This document shows positions 35,469 through 44,626 of a stretch of 64,000 nt of DNA, one piece after another. Origin of the DNA: an uncultured Eggerthella sp. (GTDB lineage: Bacteria; Actinomycetota; Coriobacteriia; Coriobacteriales; Eggerthellaceae); the NCBI GenBank assembly GCA_958431815.1, contig CAUASB010000004.1, positions 118,987-182,986 on the forward strand, given 5' to 3'. The notes beneath the pieces are model-generated. The model had not been told where the DNA came from, did no database searches, and worked only from the letters and a program-made list of their open reading frames with translations. A program made the translations under genes and the position numbers. The stretch's first letter is position 1. Each line of letters starts with the position of its first letter.

Positions 35469-37171
35469 TGAAGGCGAAGTTCTGCGCTTTTGCGAAGACA
35501 AGGGCGTTTCATATCCTCGTTCTTCTTGCTGGTTTGGCATTCCTGTTTGCTGGTGCATTCCATGGGAACGTATGGTTCGACGAAAGCTATTCGGTAGCTA
35601 TCGCAAACCACTCGTTTGCCGATATTTGGGATATCGGCTCCGGGGATGTTCATCCCGTACTCTTCTATTGGGGCCTTCATGTGCTCAATCTCTTGTTTGG
35701 CCAGAACATTCTTGCGTACCGATTGTTCACGGTTGCCGGCACGTTTTCCCTCGCATTGCTGGGATTGCTCGTGGTTCGACGCGATTTCGGGTGGAGAATC
35801 GGTGTTTTGTTCAGCTTTCTTGTGTTGTTCATGCCCTACATCGCCTTTATGGCGGTGGAAATACGCATGTACTCATGGGCATCGTTTACCGTTGCGGGTT
35901 GCTTTCTGTTTGCGTGGCGCATAGCTTGTGCATTGGCTGGCGCAGGCGAGGCTGAATCCGGACGAGCGAAAAAAGACGGCGTCTGGTGGAGCCGTATGTG
36001 GCACGTGCACGATATCGAAGGCCTGCCGAAGTGGGCGGGGGCACCGCGCCGTTGGTGGCTTGCGTTTTTCGCTTTTAGTTTGGCGAGTGCTTACCTTCAC
36101 TACTATGGCGTGCTTGCGGCGTTCCTTGCCAATTTGGGCCTGCTTGCGTTTATTGCCATGCGGAAGCGTTCGGCTTTAGTTCCGTTTTTGATCGGTGCCG
36201 TGGTACAGGTTGCGCTATACGCTCCCTGGCTTGCGGTGGTTGCCAACCAGGTAGGCGTTGTTTCCGGGTCATATTGGGCTGATGTCGAATTCCCCCGTAC
36301 GTTGGTTGAATGGGCATTCTATCCCATAGCTACAAGTCAGGTGATATTCGCCGATACCTATGGGTGGCAATGGGTCATCGCGCTTGGTGCATGTGCGGCA
36401 GTAGCGATAGTCAGCGCAGCAGGGGGAATCTATGCGGCTTGGCAACGTGGTGCGTTCCAGCATGACGCGCATTCCTCATCAAGCATAAGGAAACGAGTGT
36501 CTGCTTGGGTGGTTTCGCCCGAGGTATTGCCCGCTTTATGCGGCGTGGCTTTGTATGTGGGCGTCTTTGCGATAGCGCTTATGGCGTCGTTTGCCATTGG
36601 CTCGTTGATTGTGTACTACCGGTACCTTTCGGTAACCATTGGGCCTTTGGTGCTGGCTTTGGCTGTGGCAGTTTCGCGCATAAAGAGCAAAGCTTGCGTG
36701 TCGGGATTGCTCGCTGCTTTTCTGGGGACGGCGCTTGTGAGCCAGGCGCTGTTCATGCAGGACGCGTACAGCAAAAAGAACCAGGCACCGTTGGAGTGCT
36801 TCCAGGAAGAAGTGTGGGAGCATGATGCGCCGCTGGTACTTTCTTCCGACATTGGCATCGAGGGCGTGACGGCCGTCTTATGTACTGATATTCCTCAGAC
36901 CTTCTTAGCCTGGCAGCCGGGGAACTGGGCCCATGCGTATCAGTCGTATGCGCCTACGTTGAGTACGGTGGCTTCATGGGATGAAGCGCTGAAGGGTTAT
37001 TCGGGCACGTTTGTCGTTCTGGGGCAAACCTCTAAAGAAGGCATCCCCGTTGATGTTTCCGATTTGGAGAAGCGAAGTGACGTTCAACTCCAGGAAACGC
37101 ATACGTTCTATCGTCCTTACGAACGAACATGGTTCACTATTGCCGTAATGCAAAGAGATTTGGGCGAATAG
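35468..37171 (+). CDS. GT-C membrane glycosyltransferase (GT39/ArnT-like)
   Basis: A 567-residue multi-pass membrane protein. After the first transmembrane segment comes FHGNVWFDESYSV, the conserved acidic DE motif of GT-C enzymes that use polyprenyl-phosphate sugars, then GDVHPVLFYWGLH. About ten more hydrophobic segments follow, with a soluble C-terminal domain of about 120 residues outside the membrane. It is translationally coupled to the GT2 gene (one-base overlap), suggesting the pair makes and transfers a sugar to a surface acceptor. The acceptor is unknown. Confidence 0.87.
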   Translation: MKAKFCAFAKTRAFHILVLLAGLAFLFAGAFHGNVWFDESYSVAIANHSFADIWDIGSGDVHPVLFYWGLHVLNLLFGQNILAYRLFTVAGTFSLALLGLLVVRRDFGWRIGVLFSFLVLFMPYIAFMAVEIRMYSWASFTVAGCFLFAWRIACALAGAGEAESGRAKKDGVWWSRMWHVHDIEGLPKWAGAPRRWWLAFFAFSLASAYLHYYGVLAAFLANLGLLAFIAMRKRSALVPFLIGAVVQVALYAPWLAVVANQVGVVSGSYWADVEFPRTLVEWAFYPIATSQVIFADTYGWQWVIALGACAAVAIVSAAGGIYAAWQRGAFQHDAHSSSSIRKRVSAWVVSPEVLPALCGVALYVGVFAIALMASFAIGSLIVYYRYLSVTIGPLVLALAVAVSRIKSKACVSGLLAAFLGTALVSQALFMQDAYSKKNQAPLECFQEEVWEHDAPLVLSSDIGIEGVTAVLCTDIPQTFLAWQPGNWAHAYQSYAPTLSTVASWDEALKGYSGTFVVLGQTSKEGIPVDVSDLEKRSDVQLQETHTFYRPYERTWFTIAVMQRDLGE

Positions 37172-37186
37172 CAACCTAGAAAAGAG

Positions 37187-37225
37187 CAACGGGGTCCTTG
37201 ATCTTAACGATCGAGGGCCCCGTTG
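37187..37225. terminator. Bidirectional hairpin between convergent genes
   Basis: CAACGGGGTCC pairs with GGGCCCCGTTG (one G-U pair), and an inner GATC/GATC pairing extends it. It lies 16 bases after the GT-C gene and 20 bases past the ldh end. T runs are short on both sides. Confidence 0.65.
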
Positions 37226-37245
37226 TGTGCAGGCAGTGCGCCTTA

Positions 37246-38205
37246 TTACAGGGAAAGGTCTACGCTTTGAAGCGTGTTCTTCAGCGTTTGCGCAGAGGCG
37301 TGCAAGTGCTCAGCCTCATCGATGCTCAATTGCAGGGGGATTGAAAATTCAACGCCGTTGCTGCCCACAATGGCGGGCATGCTCATTACCACATCGGTGA
37401 CGCCTTGAACGTCGGTGCGGTAGTTGGAAACCGTCATGATGGATTTCTGGTCGCGCACGATGGCTTCGCAGATGCGGGTTACCGAAGGCGCGATGCCGAA
37501 ATAGGTAGCGCGTTTCTTTTTGATAATCTCGTAGGCGCTATTGCGTACGCTTTCTTCGATCGAGCGACGAAGTTCGGAAGGATTGTCGAATCCGCGCAGA
37601 CGGAAGAAGTCGTTGATGGGGATACCCGATACGTTCGCGGCGCTCCATACGGCTAGCTCGCTGTCGCCGTGTTCGCCGATGATGCGGGCGTGAACATGGC
37701 GCGGGTCAACATCGAGCATATGCCCAAGGGTGTACTTCAAACGAGCGCTGTCCAACACGGTGCCCGAGCCCAACACGCGGTTGCGGGGTAGACCGGAAAG
37801 TTCCATTACCACTTGGGTAAGAATATCTACTGGATTGGAAACAACTACCATGATGCCATCAAAGCCCTGTTCCATGATTTGGGGAACGATGGTTTTGAAG
37901 ATGGCAACGTTCTTCTGCACTAGGTCAAGACGCGTTTCGCCAGGCTTCTGGTTTGCGCCTGCCGTGATGATGACGATGGACGCATCGGACAGATCGGCAT
38001 AGGTGCCCGCGTAAATGTTCATAGGGCTGTAGTAGGGGATGCCGTGACTGATGTCGAGCGCTTCGCCTTCTGCGCGGTCGGTATCGACATCGATAAGGAC
38101 CATGTCGGTAAAGAGCTTGCTTTGCATCAGGCTGTAGGCAGTGGTGGAGCCCACGAAGCCGCAGCCGATAACGCCGACCTTCCTTCCTTCAAGGGAATTG
38201 TTCAT
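37246..38205 (-). CDS. ldh: L-lactate dehydrogenase (NAD-dependent)
   Basis: A 319-residue LDH/MDH family enzyme. The Rossmann loop is GVIGCGFVGS, the NAD-specific acid is in VLIDVD, and the catalytic His179 is in IGEHGDSE with Arg92 in the substrate loop. Gln86 in AGANQKPGETR, where malate dehydrogenases have Arg, indicates pyruvate/lactate specificity. It reduces pyruvate to L-lactate in fermentation. ATG 38205 follows AGAGAGG. It is monocistronic. Confidence 0.93.
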   Translation of the reverse strand: MNNSLEGRKVGVIGCGFVGSTTAYSLMQSKLFTDMVLIDVDTDRAEGEALDISHGIPYYSPMNIYAGTYADLSDASIVIITAGANQKPGETRLDLVQKNVAIFKTIVPQIMEQGFDGIMVVVSNPVDILTQVVMELSGLPRNRVLGSGTVLDSARLKYTLGHMLDVDPRHVHARIIGEHGDSELAVWSAANVSGIPINDFFRLRGFDNPSELRRSIEESVRNSAYEIIKKKRATYFGIAPSVTRICEAIVRDQKSIMTVSNYRTDVQGVTDVVMSMPAIVGSNGVEFSIPLQLSIDEAEHLHASAQTLKNTLQSVDLSL

Positions 38206-38339
38206 TGGTAACCTCTCTCTGTTTTGGCCAGGCGGTGTTTTGCCTGGTAACTAAAAAGATACCTGATAGCGGCGAGTATATTCTGATTATGTTTCTTAAT
38301 AGTTAGTGCCCAGCTAAGGAAACGTTGCAGCCTATTGCC

Positions 38340-38367
38340 TTGCATCTGCAGGCTAAATCGGTATGAT
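38340..38367 (+). promoter_or_regulatory. Promoter for tRNA-Gly
   Basis: TTGCAT (38340-38345), a 16-base spacer and TATGAT (38362-38367) end 13 bases before the tRNA 5' base. Confidence 0.65.
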
Positions 38368-38380
38368 TGAATGAACATAC

Positions 38381-38455
38381 GCGGGTGTCGCCAAGTGGTA
38401 AGGCCCCAGCTTCCCAAGCTGGTATCCGCGGGTTCGAGTCCCGTCACCCGCTCCA
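38381..38455 (+). tRNA. tRNA-Gly (CCC anticodon)
   Basis: GCGGGTG pairs with CACCCGC in the acceptor stem. The anticodon arm CCAGC-TTCCCAA-GCTGG gives anticodon CCC, the T arm has GGTTCGAGTCC, and CCA is encoded at 38453-38455. The 3' half is partly duplicated downstream. Confidence 0.97.
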
Positions 38456-38467
38456 CCGGAAAAGTAA

Positions 38468-38501
38468 CGAGCAAGGAAATCTTCCTTGCTCGTTTTGTTT
38501 T
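38468..38501 (+). terminator. Terminator of tRNA-Gly
   Basis: CGAGCAAGGAA (38468-38478) pairs with TTCCTTGCTCG (38482-38492), followed by TTTTGTTTT. Part of it is copied at 38831-38855. Confidence 0.93.
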
Positions 38502-38898
38502 CGGCATCGTGAGACGGGACTCGAACCGATGAGGTGAAATTCCGTTAAGAAAACGTGCCAGTGGCACGTTTTTAGGAATTTGCCCGCAGGCGCGCAGCAG
38601 CCGAGGGGAAGAGCGTTCGAAGAACGCGGGAGTCCCGTCACCCGCTCCACGTGTATTGCGCCGTTCTTCCGAACGGCGCTTTTTCGTTTGAGGCGCAATG
38701 ACGCTGCTCGAAGCCCTGATGGCACATCTGGCTTTCAATCGGTCGAGGCGGCCCTTAGGCCAGTCCCTCCCTCTTTCAAGCCAGCTGCACTCGTCAGCTA
38801 CATGCTCGCTGTTTCGTCCAACTATGCGGCGGAAATCTTCCTTGCTCGTTTTGTTTTTAGCACCGTCAGACGGGACACGAACCGATGAGGCGGAATCC
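38475..38898. repeat. Scar of tRNA-Gly-derived duplications
   Basis: A direct repeat of about 70 bases (38475-38543 and 38831-38898) starts GGAAATCTTCC and ends near ACCGATGAGG. Inside each copy the T-arm sequence of tRNA-Gly appears inverted (GACGGGACTCGAACC at 38514-38528; GACGGGACACGAACC at 38869-38883). A 21-base copy of the tRNA 3' end (38436-38456) recurs exactly at 38630-38650. No integrase or other gene lies between. The pattern fits a decayed integration event at a tRNA gene. From 38899 to 39009 I see nothing. Confidence 0.65.
38658..38810 (+). repeat. Structured repeat, degenerate copy B
   Basis: It begins with a perfect hairpin GCGCCGTTC-TTCC-GAACGGCGC (38658-38679) and T run. It then shares ATGACGCTGCTCG, CTGATGGCAC and CTGCACTCGTCAG...GCTCGCTGTTT with copies A and C. 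The outer GCGGGATTCTGA stem has decayed and the conserved loop is missing. Confidence 0.6.
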
Positions 38899-39009
38899 TG
38901 CTTGGGGTGCATGCTTTGAGTTGGGCGTTTTGGCGAATTCGCTTCGCTCTTTGACGGTGCTGGGGTAGGCTTGATAGAAAACCTATTCACCCAACGAAAG
39001 GGGCCGGCT

Positions 39010-39675
39010 ATGAGTGCCAAGGCGGATATGCCTGAAATCGACGGATTCATTTTCGATATGGACGGCACGCTTTTGCACACGTTGCCCGATTTGGCCGCGG
39101 TGACCAACAAGGCTCTCGAGAAAGAGGGCTTCCCGTCCCATACCGAAGAAGAAATTCGCACGTTCGTGGGCAACGGCGCTTTGGCACTAGCTCGCTTGGC
39201 GGTGCCGGCCGATGCGACTGAAGAACAGGCTGAACAGGTATTCCGTAACTTCAAAGAGCTTTACGTGCAGTACGGTCTTGAGCTCACACGCGAATTCGAG
39301 GGCATGACCGAGACCCTCAAACAATTGCATGCCCGCGGCAAGAAGCTGGGCATCATGTCCAACAAGTTCGAGGGCGGCGTGAAGGAAGTTGAAGCGAAGT
39401 TCTTCCCCGGCTTGTTCGATGCCTCCCATGGCGAAACGGACGCTATCCCGCGTAAACCTGAACCCGATGGTCTCTTGCTTTGCGCAAAGGAAATGGGCCT
39501 CGAGCCTTCGCGCTGCGCGTACTTCGGTGACTCGCATACCGACTTGATTGCTGCGCACAATGCCGGGATGTTGGCGGTAGGCGTTACCTGGGGGTATCAA
39601 CCTCTTGAAAAACTGAAAACCGGCAAACCCGATATGCTCATTACCTCTCCGACCGATCTGCTCGCTTTTGCCTAA
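39010..39675 (+). CDS. HAD-family phosphoglycolate phosphatase-like hydrolase
   Basis: A 221-residue HAD phosphatase. The nucleophile motif is FIFDMDGTLLHT, motif II lies near IMSNK, and the acidic motif is YFGDSHTDLIAAHNAG. A helical C1 cap (about residues 25-90) gives the Gph/PGP layout. It probably dephosphorylates small sugar or glycolate phosphates, with exact substrate unproven. ATG 39010 has AAAGGGG upstream. It lies 42 bases before the helicase gene and may be cotranscribed with it. Confidence 0.85.
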   Translation: MSAKADMPEIDGFIFDMDGTLLHTLPDLAAVTNKALEKEGFPSHTEEEIRTFVGNGALALARLAVPADATEEQAEQVFRNFKELYVQYGLELTREFEGMTETLKQLHARGKKLGIMSNKFEGGVKEVEAKFFPGLFDASHGETDAIPRKPEPDGLLLCAKEMGLEPSRCAYFGDSHTDLIAAHNAGMLAVGVTWGYQPLEKLKTGKPDMLITSPTDLLAFA

Positions 39676-39717
39676 TGCTGCCGATCAGTCGCTTTCCCCT
39701 GAACGAAAGGATCCTTC

Positions 39718-42306
39718 GTGGACTCTGCTGAATTTGAACTAGAGGAATCTTCCGAAATCGACGAGAACAGCAGTGATTTCGGTTCGCTTGGCGCTCTTGC
39801 TCCCCTGTGGCGTGAAGAAGATCCTAAAAGCGAAGAAGAAGCACTGGAGCTATTCTACGAATGGCTCGCCGAGCGCGATATCGATCTGTGGCAGCATCAA
39901 GACGATGCACTGATGAGCCTTATGGTGGGTGACCACGTCATCTTGGGCACGCCCACGGGTTCTGGTAAATCGATGGTGGCCATCGGCATGATGTTCATGG
40001 CCCTGTGCGCGGGCAAGCGTGCCTACTACACTGCGCCCATCAAAGCGCTGGTAAGCGAAAAGTTCTTCGGCTTGGTGAACATGCTGGGCCGTGAAAACGT
40101 GGGGATGATCACGGGGGATTCCCAGATAAACCCCGGCGCTCCCATTATCTGCTGCACGGCGGAAATCCTGGCGAACCAGGCTCTTCGCGAAGGCGAATGG
40201 ACCGACGTTGCCTGTGTTGCCATGGATGAGTTCCATTTTTATAGCGATCCCGACCGTGGGTGGGCGTGGCAGGTTCCGCTGCTCACGCTTCCTCATACTC
40301 AATTTCTGCTGATGAGCGCAACGCTGGGCGATGTATCGCAGATTGCCCAGGCGCTGGAGGCTAAAACTGGCACCACGGTCGACGTGATTGCCAACGCGCC
40401 GCGTCCTGTTCCGCTGGAATACAAATACGAGCTGATGTCGTTGGAAGGAACCGTCGAACTGGCCCTGCGCAACAACGAAGGCCCGTTGTATGTGGTTCAT
40501 TTTTCGCAGGACGCCGCCCTTGCCTCTGCGCAGGCGCTTTCGAACTTCGGCGTTACCAGCAAGGAGCAGCGCGAGCAGATTAAGGCTGTTCTGGGCCAAG
40601 GCAAGTTCACCACGCAGTTCGGCAAGACGCTGAAACGTCTGCTCCTAAGCGGCATCGGCGTGCATCATGCCGGCATGCTCCCGCGTTATCGCCTGCTGGT
40701 GGAAAAACTTGCCCAGCAGGGGCTGCTTCCCGTTATCTGCGGCACCGATACGTTGGGCGTTGGCATTAACGTTCCCATTCATACCGTGGTGCTTACGGCG
40801 CTTACCAAATTCGATGGTCATAAGATGCGGCGTCTGCGCAGCCGTGAATTCCATCAAATCGCGGGCCGTGCGGGCCGTTCGGGCTTCGACACCGAAGGCA
40901 TGGTGGTTGCCTTGGCGCCCGATTTTGAGATTGAGAACGCGAAGCTTCTTGCCAAGGCGGGCGACGATCCGAAGAAACGCCGCAAAGTGAAGCGTAAGAA
41001 GCCGCCCGAGGGCTTTGTGGTGTGGAACGAAGATACGTTCAACCGCCTTATTGCTGCTGTGCCCGAGACGCTTACGCCGCGCATGCGCATCACGCATTCC
41101 ATGGTGCTTGCCGAAGTGGAGCAGGGCGGCGATGCTCGTGCCCGCGTTGACCAGCTCATCGACGACTCGCTGCAGAAACCCGAAGACAAGTTGAAGTTGA
41201 AAGTGCGGGCGAGTGAGGTGTTTCGCACGCTCATCGATGCCGGCGTGGTGGAAATAGAGGAACTGGAAGACGGCACCCCTGATTACTACGTAACTATGGA
41301 CTTGCCTGAGGATTTCGCCCTCGATCAGCCCCTTTCCCCGTTCCTGCTTGCCGCGCTTGAGCTTTTGGACCCCGAAAGCGAAACCTACACCTACGACATC
41401 ATTTCCATGGTTGAGGCAACCCTGGAAGACCCGCGCCAGGTTCTGCGTGCCCAGGAACGCAAGGCGAAGGATGCCGCCATGGCGGCCATGAAAGCCGATG
41501 GCGTTGATTACGAGGAGCGCCTGGACCGCATTGCCGAGGTGACGTACCCGCGTCCATTGCGCGACTTGCTGTTCGCTGCATTCAATAAGTATTGCGAATC
41601 GGTGCCGTGGGCGCGCGACTACTATGTGCGTCCGAAATCGGTGCTGCGAGACATGCTGGAATCCGCTGCCGACTTCAAGGGCTATATCCAGAAACTGGGC
41701 ATCATGCGCTACGAAGGTGCGCTGTTGCGTTACCTTTCCGAGGCATATCGTGCGCTTGATCGCACGTTGCCCATCGACAAGCGAAGCGAGGAAATGGAAG
41801 ATATCATCGCTTGGCTTGGCTTGGTGGTTCGTTCCGTTGACTCCAGCTTAGTCGATGAATGGGAGCAGGCTGGCCAGGAACTGGATGCCCGCCCGCCCGA
41901 GGCTAAGGAGGCTGTTGTGCACGATCGCCGCGGCCTTACCGTGCTGGTGCGCAACGCCCTGTTCCGCCGCGTTCGCTTGGCTGCATCCGACGATTCGGAC
42001 GCCCTGGGTGAAGCCGATACCGAAAACGGCTATCCCGCCCATAAATGGCGCGCTGCCTTGGACGAATACTACGATGCGCATGAAGATGTGTTGCTCGATG
42101 CTGACGCTCGTTCCATGACGTTCCTTTCCATCGACGAATCAGACGAAGAGTCGCAGCACGTATGGCACGTACAGCAAACCTTCAGCGACCCCGAAGGCGA
42201 CCACGACTTCGCCATCCGAGCCGACATCGACCTCGACGCCACCCAAGAAGGCGACGGCGTAGTATTCCAAAACTACAAAGTAGGCTTCATCGAAGACCTG
42301 CTGTGA
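39718..42306 (+). CDS. Ski2/Mtr4-like DEAD-box helicase with DUF3516 domain
   Basis: An 862-residue helicase. Walker A is GTPTGSGKS (77-85), motif II is MDEFHFYSD (DEFH rather than DEVH), motif III is LMSATLGD, and motif VI is HQIAGRAGRSGFDTEG. HHAGMLPRYR and GTDTLGVGINVP are typical Ski2-like segments. A basic stretch (KKRRKVKRKKPPEG) leads into about 400 residues of the actinobacterial DUF3516 C-terminus. RNA unwinding or decay is the likely role by family. The start is GTG 39718 with AAAGGA upstream. Confidence 0.92.
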   Translation: MDSAEFELEESSEIDENSSDFGSLGALAPLWREEDPKSEEEALELFYEWLAERDIDLWQHQDDALMSLMVGDHVILGTPTGSGKSMVAIGMMFMALCAGKRAYYTAPIKALVSEKFFGLVNMLGRENVGMITGDSQINPGAPIICCTAEILANQALREGEWTDVACVAMDEFHFYSDPDRGWAWQVPLLTLPHTQFLLMSATLGDVSQIAQALEAKTGTTVDVIANAPRPVPLEYKYELMSLEGTVELALRNNEGPLYVVHFSQDAALASAQALSNFGVTSKEQREQIKAVLGQGKFTTQFGKTLKRLLLSGIGVHHAGMLPRYRLLVEKLAQQGLLPVICGTDTLGVGINVPIHTVVLTALTKFDGHKMRRLRSREFHQIAGRAGRSGFDTEGMVVALAPDFEIENAKLLAKAGDDPKKRRKVKRKKPPEGFVVWNEDTFNRLIAAVPETLTPRMRITHSMVLAEVEQGGDARARVDQLIDDSLQKPEDKLKLKVRASEVFRTLIDAGVVEIEELEDGTPDYYVTMDLPEDFALDQPLSPFLLAALELLDPESETYTYDIISMVEATLEDPRQVLRAQERKAKDAAMAAMKADGVDYEERLDRIAEVTYPRPLRDLLFAAFNKYCESVPWARDYYVRPKSVLRDMLESAADFKGYIQKLGIMRYEGALLRYLSEAYRALDRTLPIDKRSEEMEDIIAWLGLVVRSVDSSLVDEWEQAGQELDARPPEAKEAVVHDRRGLTVLVRNALFRRVRLAASDDSDALGEADTENGYPAHKWRAALDEYYDAHEDVLLDADARSMTFLSIDESDEESQHVWHVQQTFSDPEGDHDFAIRADIDLDATQEGDGVVFQNYKVGFIEDLL

Positions 42307-42313
42307 TCAAGGT

Positions 42314-42340
42314 GTCCAAAAGGGACAGTCCCTTTTGGAC
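42314..42340. repeat. 27-base near-perfect palindrome
   Basis: GTCCAAAAGGGAC (42314-42326) is followed by one A and its exact inverse (42328-42340), seven bases after the helicase stop. The minimal loop makes an RNA hairpin awkward, so it may be a protein site or a dispersed repeat. Confidence 0.6.
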
Positions 42341-42440
42341 GTCCCCGTCTCAGCAGAATCCAGAACTACCCCAATGGACAGGAAATGTAGCTCGAGGTTC
42401 GTGGGATTGCCGCGAATGCCACTCTGAACACTGTTCCTGA

Positions 42441-42461
42441 AAGATGCTCGAAGAGCATCTT
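42441..42461 (+). terminator. Possible terminator after the helicase gene
   Basis: AAGATGCTC and GAGCATCTT pair around GAA, with CTTCT downstream. It lies about 135 bases after the helicase stop. Confidence 0.5.
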
Positions 42462-42491
42462 CTTCTAATGCATGAAGCAATGCAGCGCATG

Positions 42492-42525
42492 AAAAAAAGG
42501 GAGATCCAATGGATCTCCCTTTTTA
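42492..42525. terminator. Bidirectional terminator facing galE
   Basis: AAAGGGAGATCC pairs with GGATCTCCCTTT, with seven A on one side and five T on the other. On the minus strand it terminates galE about 60 bases after its stop. Confidence 0.9.
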
Positions 42526-42583
42526 AACAGCGGAATGGGTGGCTTGAGCGGCAATCCCCCGAACCTCGAGCGGACGATCGAAC

Positions 42584-43711
42584 TTATTCTCCGTATCCAT
42601 TGGGGTTGTTCGACTGCCAACGCCAGGCATCCTCGCACATACGTGCCAAGTCGTATTCGGCAACCCAGCCAAGCTCTTCGCGCGCCTTGTCGCAGGCGGC
42701 ATAGTTGGTGGCGATGTCGCCGGGGCGACGCGGGCAGATTTTGTAGGGAAGTTCCTTGCCGCAAGCCTTTTCGAAGGCATGGATCACGTCGAGCACGGAA
42801 GAACCGGTGCCGGTACCCAGGTTGAAGATGGCAACACCTGTGCGCGTGCCGTCTTCAGTGGCCGAACCTTCGATGGAACCCAGGCCGATGGCCTTGCCGG
42901 TGCCAACCTTGCCGCCCATATAATCGAGCGCTTTAACATGACCGCGCGCCAAGTCGACAACGTGAATGTAGTCGCGCACGCCCGTGCCGTCGGGAGTGGG
43001 GTAGTCGTTGCCGAATACCTGGATGCACTCGAGCTTGCCCACAGCAACCTGCGCCACATAGGGGAGCAGGTTGTTCGGGATGTCCTTCGGGTCTTCGCCG
43101 ATGCGGCCGGAAACATGGGCACCGATGGGGTTGAAGTAGCGAAGCAGAACGATGTTCCACTCATCGTCGGCGCGGTAGAAGTCGGTAAGGATGCGTTCGA
43201 GCATGGCCTTCGTCTCGCCGTAGGGGTTGGTGGCCTCATGCAGCGGGCAGTCCTCGGTAATCGGAATCATCTCGGGTTCGCCGTACACCGTTGCGGAAGA
43301 AGAGAAGATAACGTTCTTCACGCCATGCTTACGGGCAACGTCGAACAGCACCAGCGAACCGGCAACGTTGTTCCAATAGTATTCAAGAGGCTTCTGAGTA
43401 GATTCGCCTACGGCCTTGAAGCCTGCAAAATGGATGATGGCGTTGATGTCGTTTTCGCTGAACACGCGCTCGCATGCCTCGCGGTCGAGGATGGAAGCTT
43501 CGACGAATTTCAGCGCCTCGTCGCTTGCGTTGGTGAGTTCGCGGATGCGATCTACCGCCACCAAGCTGGAATTGGACAGGTCGTCGAGGATCACTACGTG
43601 GTATCCCTGCTCAAGAAGCTCTACGCAGGTATGGCTGCCGATGAAGCCCGCGCCGCCGGTAACCAGGATGGTTTGGGCGCTGTGCTCGGCAGCAAGGCTT
43701 TTGTTGGACAT
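42584..43711 (-). CDS. galE: UDP-glucose 4-epimerase
   Basis: A 375-residue extended short-chain dehydrogenase. It has NAD loop TGGAGFIGSHT, LDDLSNSS, the serine site FSSSATVYGEPE, and the catalytic Tyr-x-x-x-Lys as NPYGETKAM, with RYFNPIGAH and RPGDIATNYA further on. It interconverts UDP-glucose and UDP-galactose for surface glycans or galactose use. About 15 residues precede the Rossmann fold. ATG 43711 is preceded by GAAAGGCAG. It stands alone. Confidence 0.95.
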   Translation of the reverse strand: MSNKSLAAEHSAQTILVTGGAGFIGSHTCVELLEQGYHVVILDDLSNSSLVAVDRIRELTNASDEALKFVEASILDREACERVFSENDINAIIHFAGFKAVGESTQKPLEYYWNNVAGSLVLFDVARKHGVKNVIFSSSATVYGEPEMIPITEDCPLHEATNPYGETKAMLERILTDFYRADDEWNIVLLRYFNPIGAHVSGRIGEDPKDIPNNLLPYVAQVAVGKLECIQVFGNDYPTPDGTGVRDYIHVVDLARGHVKALDYMGGKVGTGKAIGLGSIEGSATEDGTRTGVAIFNLGTGTGSSVLDVIHAFEKACGKELPYKICPRRPGDIATNYAACDKAREELGWVAEYDLARMCEDAWRWQSNNPNGYGE

Positions 43712-43936
43712 AAAAGCACTGCCTTTCAGTTGCTTGCATTAGGTGGCCTGGGAATTTGTGGCCACACACTAAAGGATAAGGGAAGTCTACCCCTGCCCGC
43801 CAACGAGAAACAGCGGTATTCGCGATATGTAATGAAAGTTTCGCTTCAGCACGCTTTTGTCTTGCTGCTTTAGGGGGGGGGCGTGCTCGGTGCTGCTTGC
43901 CTGGTTCTTCCGACGGGGAACCAGGCGATTGAAGGG

Positions 43937-44416
43937 TTAGCCCAGCTTCGGCAGCGTTTTCAGCAGGTTCCAAGCTTTTCGCTTGCCTGCTTCGGTTGAA
44001 AGAAGGGCATCAAGGTTCTCGAAGCAACGGCATTCGCGTCCCAGCAGCAACGTTTTCGCTTCCAGCGCCAGGGGAGTGTTGTAGCTGCGCGAAAGGGCTG
44101 CGCATGCTGCGTGGTCAAGTGCGCAGACGCAAAGGGGATCTATGCCTTCGATAAGGTTGAACAGGCGTTCCGTAGAAGCCTCTTGATGTTCCTCTCCGCC
44201 AGTGCCGTCCGCGTCGACAAAGGCCCATCCCAATGCGCTTTTCGCGTACCCCAGCTGAAGGAGGCTCGCTTCAAGGGCGGCGCGTTCTGCGGGGGTGGGC
44301 GCATGGGTGCTCACTACCACTGCGGCAGCGCTTGCCTTTCCTTCGTAGGCTTTTCCGAAAGCGGCAACGTGCCTGCTTGCGATGCGCTCGAATATCGAAG
44401 GTTGCGGCGCGCTCAT
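43937..44416 (-). CDS. Hypothetical protein, divergent from the nikR group
   Basis: A 159-residue protein starting at ATG 44416 behind AAAGGAG. I do not recognise a family. It is Ala-rich (SIFERIASRHVAAFGKAYEGKASAAAVVVSTHAPTP region), with several Cys (CVCALDHAACAAL, GRECRCFENL) and no membrane segment or signal peptide. It is divergent from, and shares an operator-rich region with, the 44627-46421 genes, so a link to nickel or hydrogenase biology is possible but unproven. Confidence 0.7.
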   Translation of the reverse strand: MSAPQPSIFERIASRHVAAFGKAYEGKASAAAVVVSTHAPTPAERAALEASLLQLGYAKSALGWAFVDADGTGGEEHQEASTERLFNLIEGIDPLCVCALDHAACAALSRSYNTPLALEAKTLLLGRECRCFENLDALLSTEAGKRKAWNLLKTLPKLG

Positions 44417-44474
44417 GGAAAAGGCTCCTTTCGGGTCGGTTTCGCTGCCTTCCTTAGTTTCCCACAAGCTGCTA

Positions 44475-44501
44475 TTCACACAAAATGTGAAGTTTTTCAC
44501 A
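44475..44501. promoter_or_regulatory. Candidate operator between divergent transcripts
   Basis: Three alternating half-sites occur: TTCACA (44475-44480), N5, TGTGAA (44486-44491), N4, TTCACA (44496-44501). They form two overlapping palindromes. The set lies between the hypothetical gene and the nikR-hypE group, so NikR or a CRP/FNR-like regulator could act here. Confidence 0.5.
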
Positions 44502-44626
44502 CCGTATGCCGAAATAAAGGCTCCGTATGTTCAAACGGGACCATAATAGGGGCAGTTTTTCAACGCGCGCCTCGTGGCAAAGCGCGTAAGCCGCTTGTGC
44601 GGCTGGATATAAGCAAAGGAGCAACT

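Noticed and set aside
38456..39009. Active mobile element at tRNA-Gly
   Set aside because: Repeats are present but no integrase, transposase or other gene lies between them, so only a scar is claimed.
44111..44626. Upstream extension of the 84-residue protein gene
   Set aside because: The frame stays open for 170 codons upstream but overlaps the opposite-strand gene and the operator region. The only good ribosome site is at ATG 44627.
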